From a gamma proteobacterium HdN1 (GTDB lineage: Bacteria; Pseudomonadota; Gammaproteobacteria; Pseudomonadales; Ketobacteraceae), in assembly GCA_000198515.1 (NCBI GenBank), contig FP929140.1, positions 904,527 through 968,526 on the forward strand: a stretch of DNA of 64,000 bases. Direction: 5' to 3'. Positions within the stretch are counted from its first letter, which is position 1; each line of letters starts with the position of its first letter. Below are positions 63,682-64,000 of the stretch, piece by piece. Made by a program: the position numbers and the translations under genes. The notes beneath the pieces were generated by a model. It saw only the letters and a program-made list of their open reading frames with translations, searched no databases and was not told where the DNA came from.

Positions 63682-64000
63682 GTAGACGCGCCGCGCCTTG
63701 TATATGGAAGGGGTTAGCGTCTAAAGACTATCTACGGTTGAGCGAAATTACCGCGAGCAAGCTATGGCGAGGTCAGTCAGCACAGTCATTCAGGGAGATG
63801 ATCCGGCAACGCAAGTTAGTGCCCGGTATTCAGATCGTGTTTGATTTTCTCCATCGCCACGGGATTGCAACAGCGATTGTAAGTTCTGGCCCTTATCAGT
63901 TGGCAGAGCGAGCGCAAGCGTTATTTTCCATTACCGATATTCGGGCAAACCGGCTTGATATCGACGGTCGCGGAATTTTTGTCGGCACCGTGGAGGTGCA
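63678..64000 (+). CDS. HAD-superfamily, phosphoserine phosphatase-like protein (3' end outside window)
   Basis: A reading frame with a GTG start at 63678 overlaps the previous stop (GTGA) and stays open to the window edge (107 codons). The segment LVPGIQIVFDFLHRHGIATA followed by IVSSGP resembles the HAD motif II region of SerB-like phosphatases. The stretch ANRLDIDGRGIF with VGTVEV is the expected continuation. However, the motif I DxDxT nucleophile that normally lies 40-50 residues earlier is not seen in the visible N-terminal part. The protein may be a non-catalytic relative or have a decayed N-terminus. Motif III cannot be checked. Confidence 0.6.
   Translation, partial: MSRRAAPCIWKGLASKDYLRLSEITASKLWRGQSAQSFREMIRQRKLVPGIQIVFDFLHRHGIATAIVSSGPYQLAERAQALFSITDIRANRLDIDGRGIFVGTVEV

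Overview
The window reads as chromosome of a Gram-negative proteobacterium, most likely a gammaproteobacterium. The main reason is gene order: nadC - DUF1631 gene - ampD - ampE - aceE - aceF matches the nadC-ampD-ampE-aceEF cluster of enterobacteria and, from memory, the nadC-DUF1631-ampD-ampE order of Pseudomonas. Paired chemoreceptors, a type I-E CRISPR-Cas locus, a PEP-CTERM protein and AcnA-type aconitase fit this. I cannot name genus or species from sequence alone.

Layout. 1-1.6 kb: end of typA, a small membrane protein, tRNA-Gly(CCC). 1.6-9.8 kb: a type I restriction-modification operon (hsdM, hsdS, a DUF1016/YhcG nuclease, hsdR) bordered on both sides by outward-facing relics of one IS3-type insertion sequence. 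9.9-13.5 kb: two chemoreceptors. 13.6-22.9 kb: housekeeping genes (rsmE, nadC, a CBS protein) and a biotin-dependent acyl-CoA carboxylase operon with a thioesterase and an SDR enzyme. 23.4-26.0 kb: DUF1631 gene. 26.0-37.2 kb: a complete type I-E CRISPR-Cas system (cas3, cas8e, cse2, cas7e, cas5e, cas6e, a KilA-N gene, cas1, cas2, and an array of 21 repeats). 37.3-43.8 kb: ampD, ampE, aceE, aceF. 43.8-49.9 kb: a group II intron relic, a secreted protein, a phospholipid-synthesis operon (CDP-alcohol phosphatidyltransferase, PlsC, CdsA) and a lipoprotein. 49.9-55.6 kb: degraded coding sequence, an unknown gene, a cytochrome P450, a membrane diguanylate cyclase. 55.9-64 kb: acnA, a DUF4153 membrane protein, a PEP-CTERM protein and a TPM/LemA operon that runs off the end.

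The most interesting part is the CRISPR-Cas locus. It is bracketed by a 74-bp direct repeat with one mismatch: the left copy is the 3' end of the intact DUF1631 gene and the right copy lies 8 bp after the last CRISPR repeat. The locus therefore looks inserted between DUF1631 and ampD, as a mobile island that re-created a gene end. Between cas3 and cas8e lie two hairpins, 60 bp apart, shaped like the CRISPR repeat stem-loop (array period 61 bp). This looks like a degenerate repeat-spacer-repeat unit and a candidate for a crRNA-like regulatory or antitoxin RNA. A KilA-N gene is also built into the cas operon between cas6e and cas1. No integrase gene is visible inside the island.

Gene starts were chosen from ribosome binding sites and family lengths. 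Everything was read by eye, without database searches.
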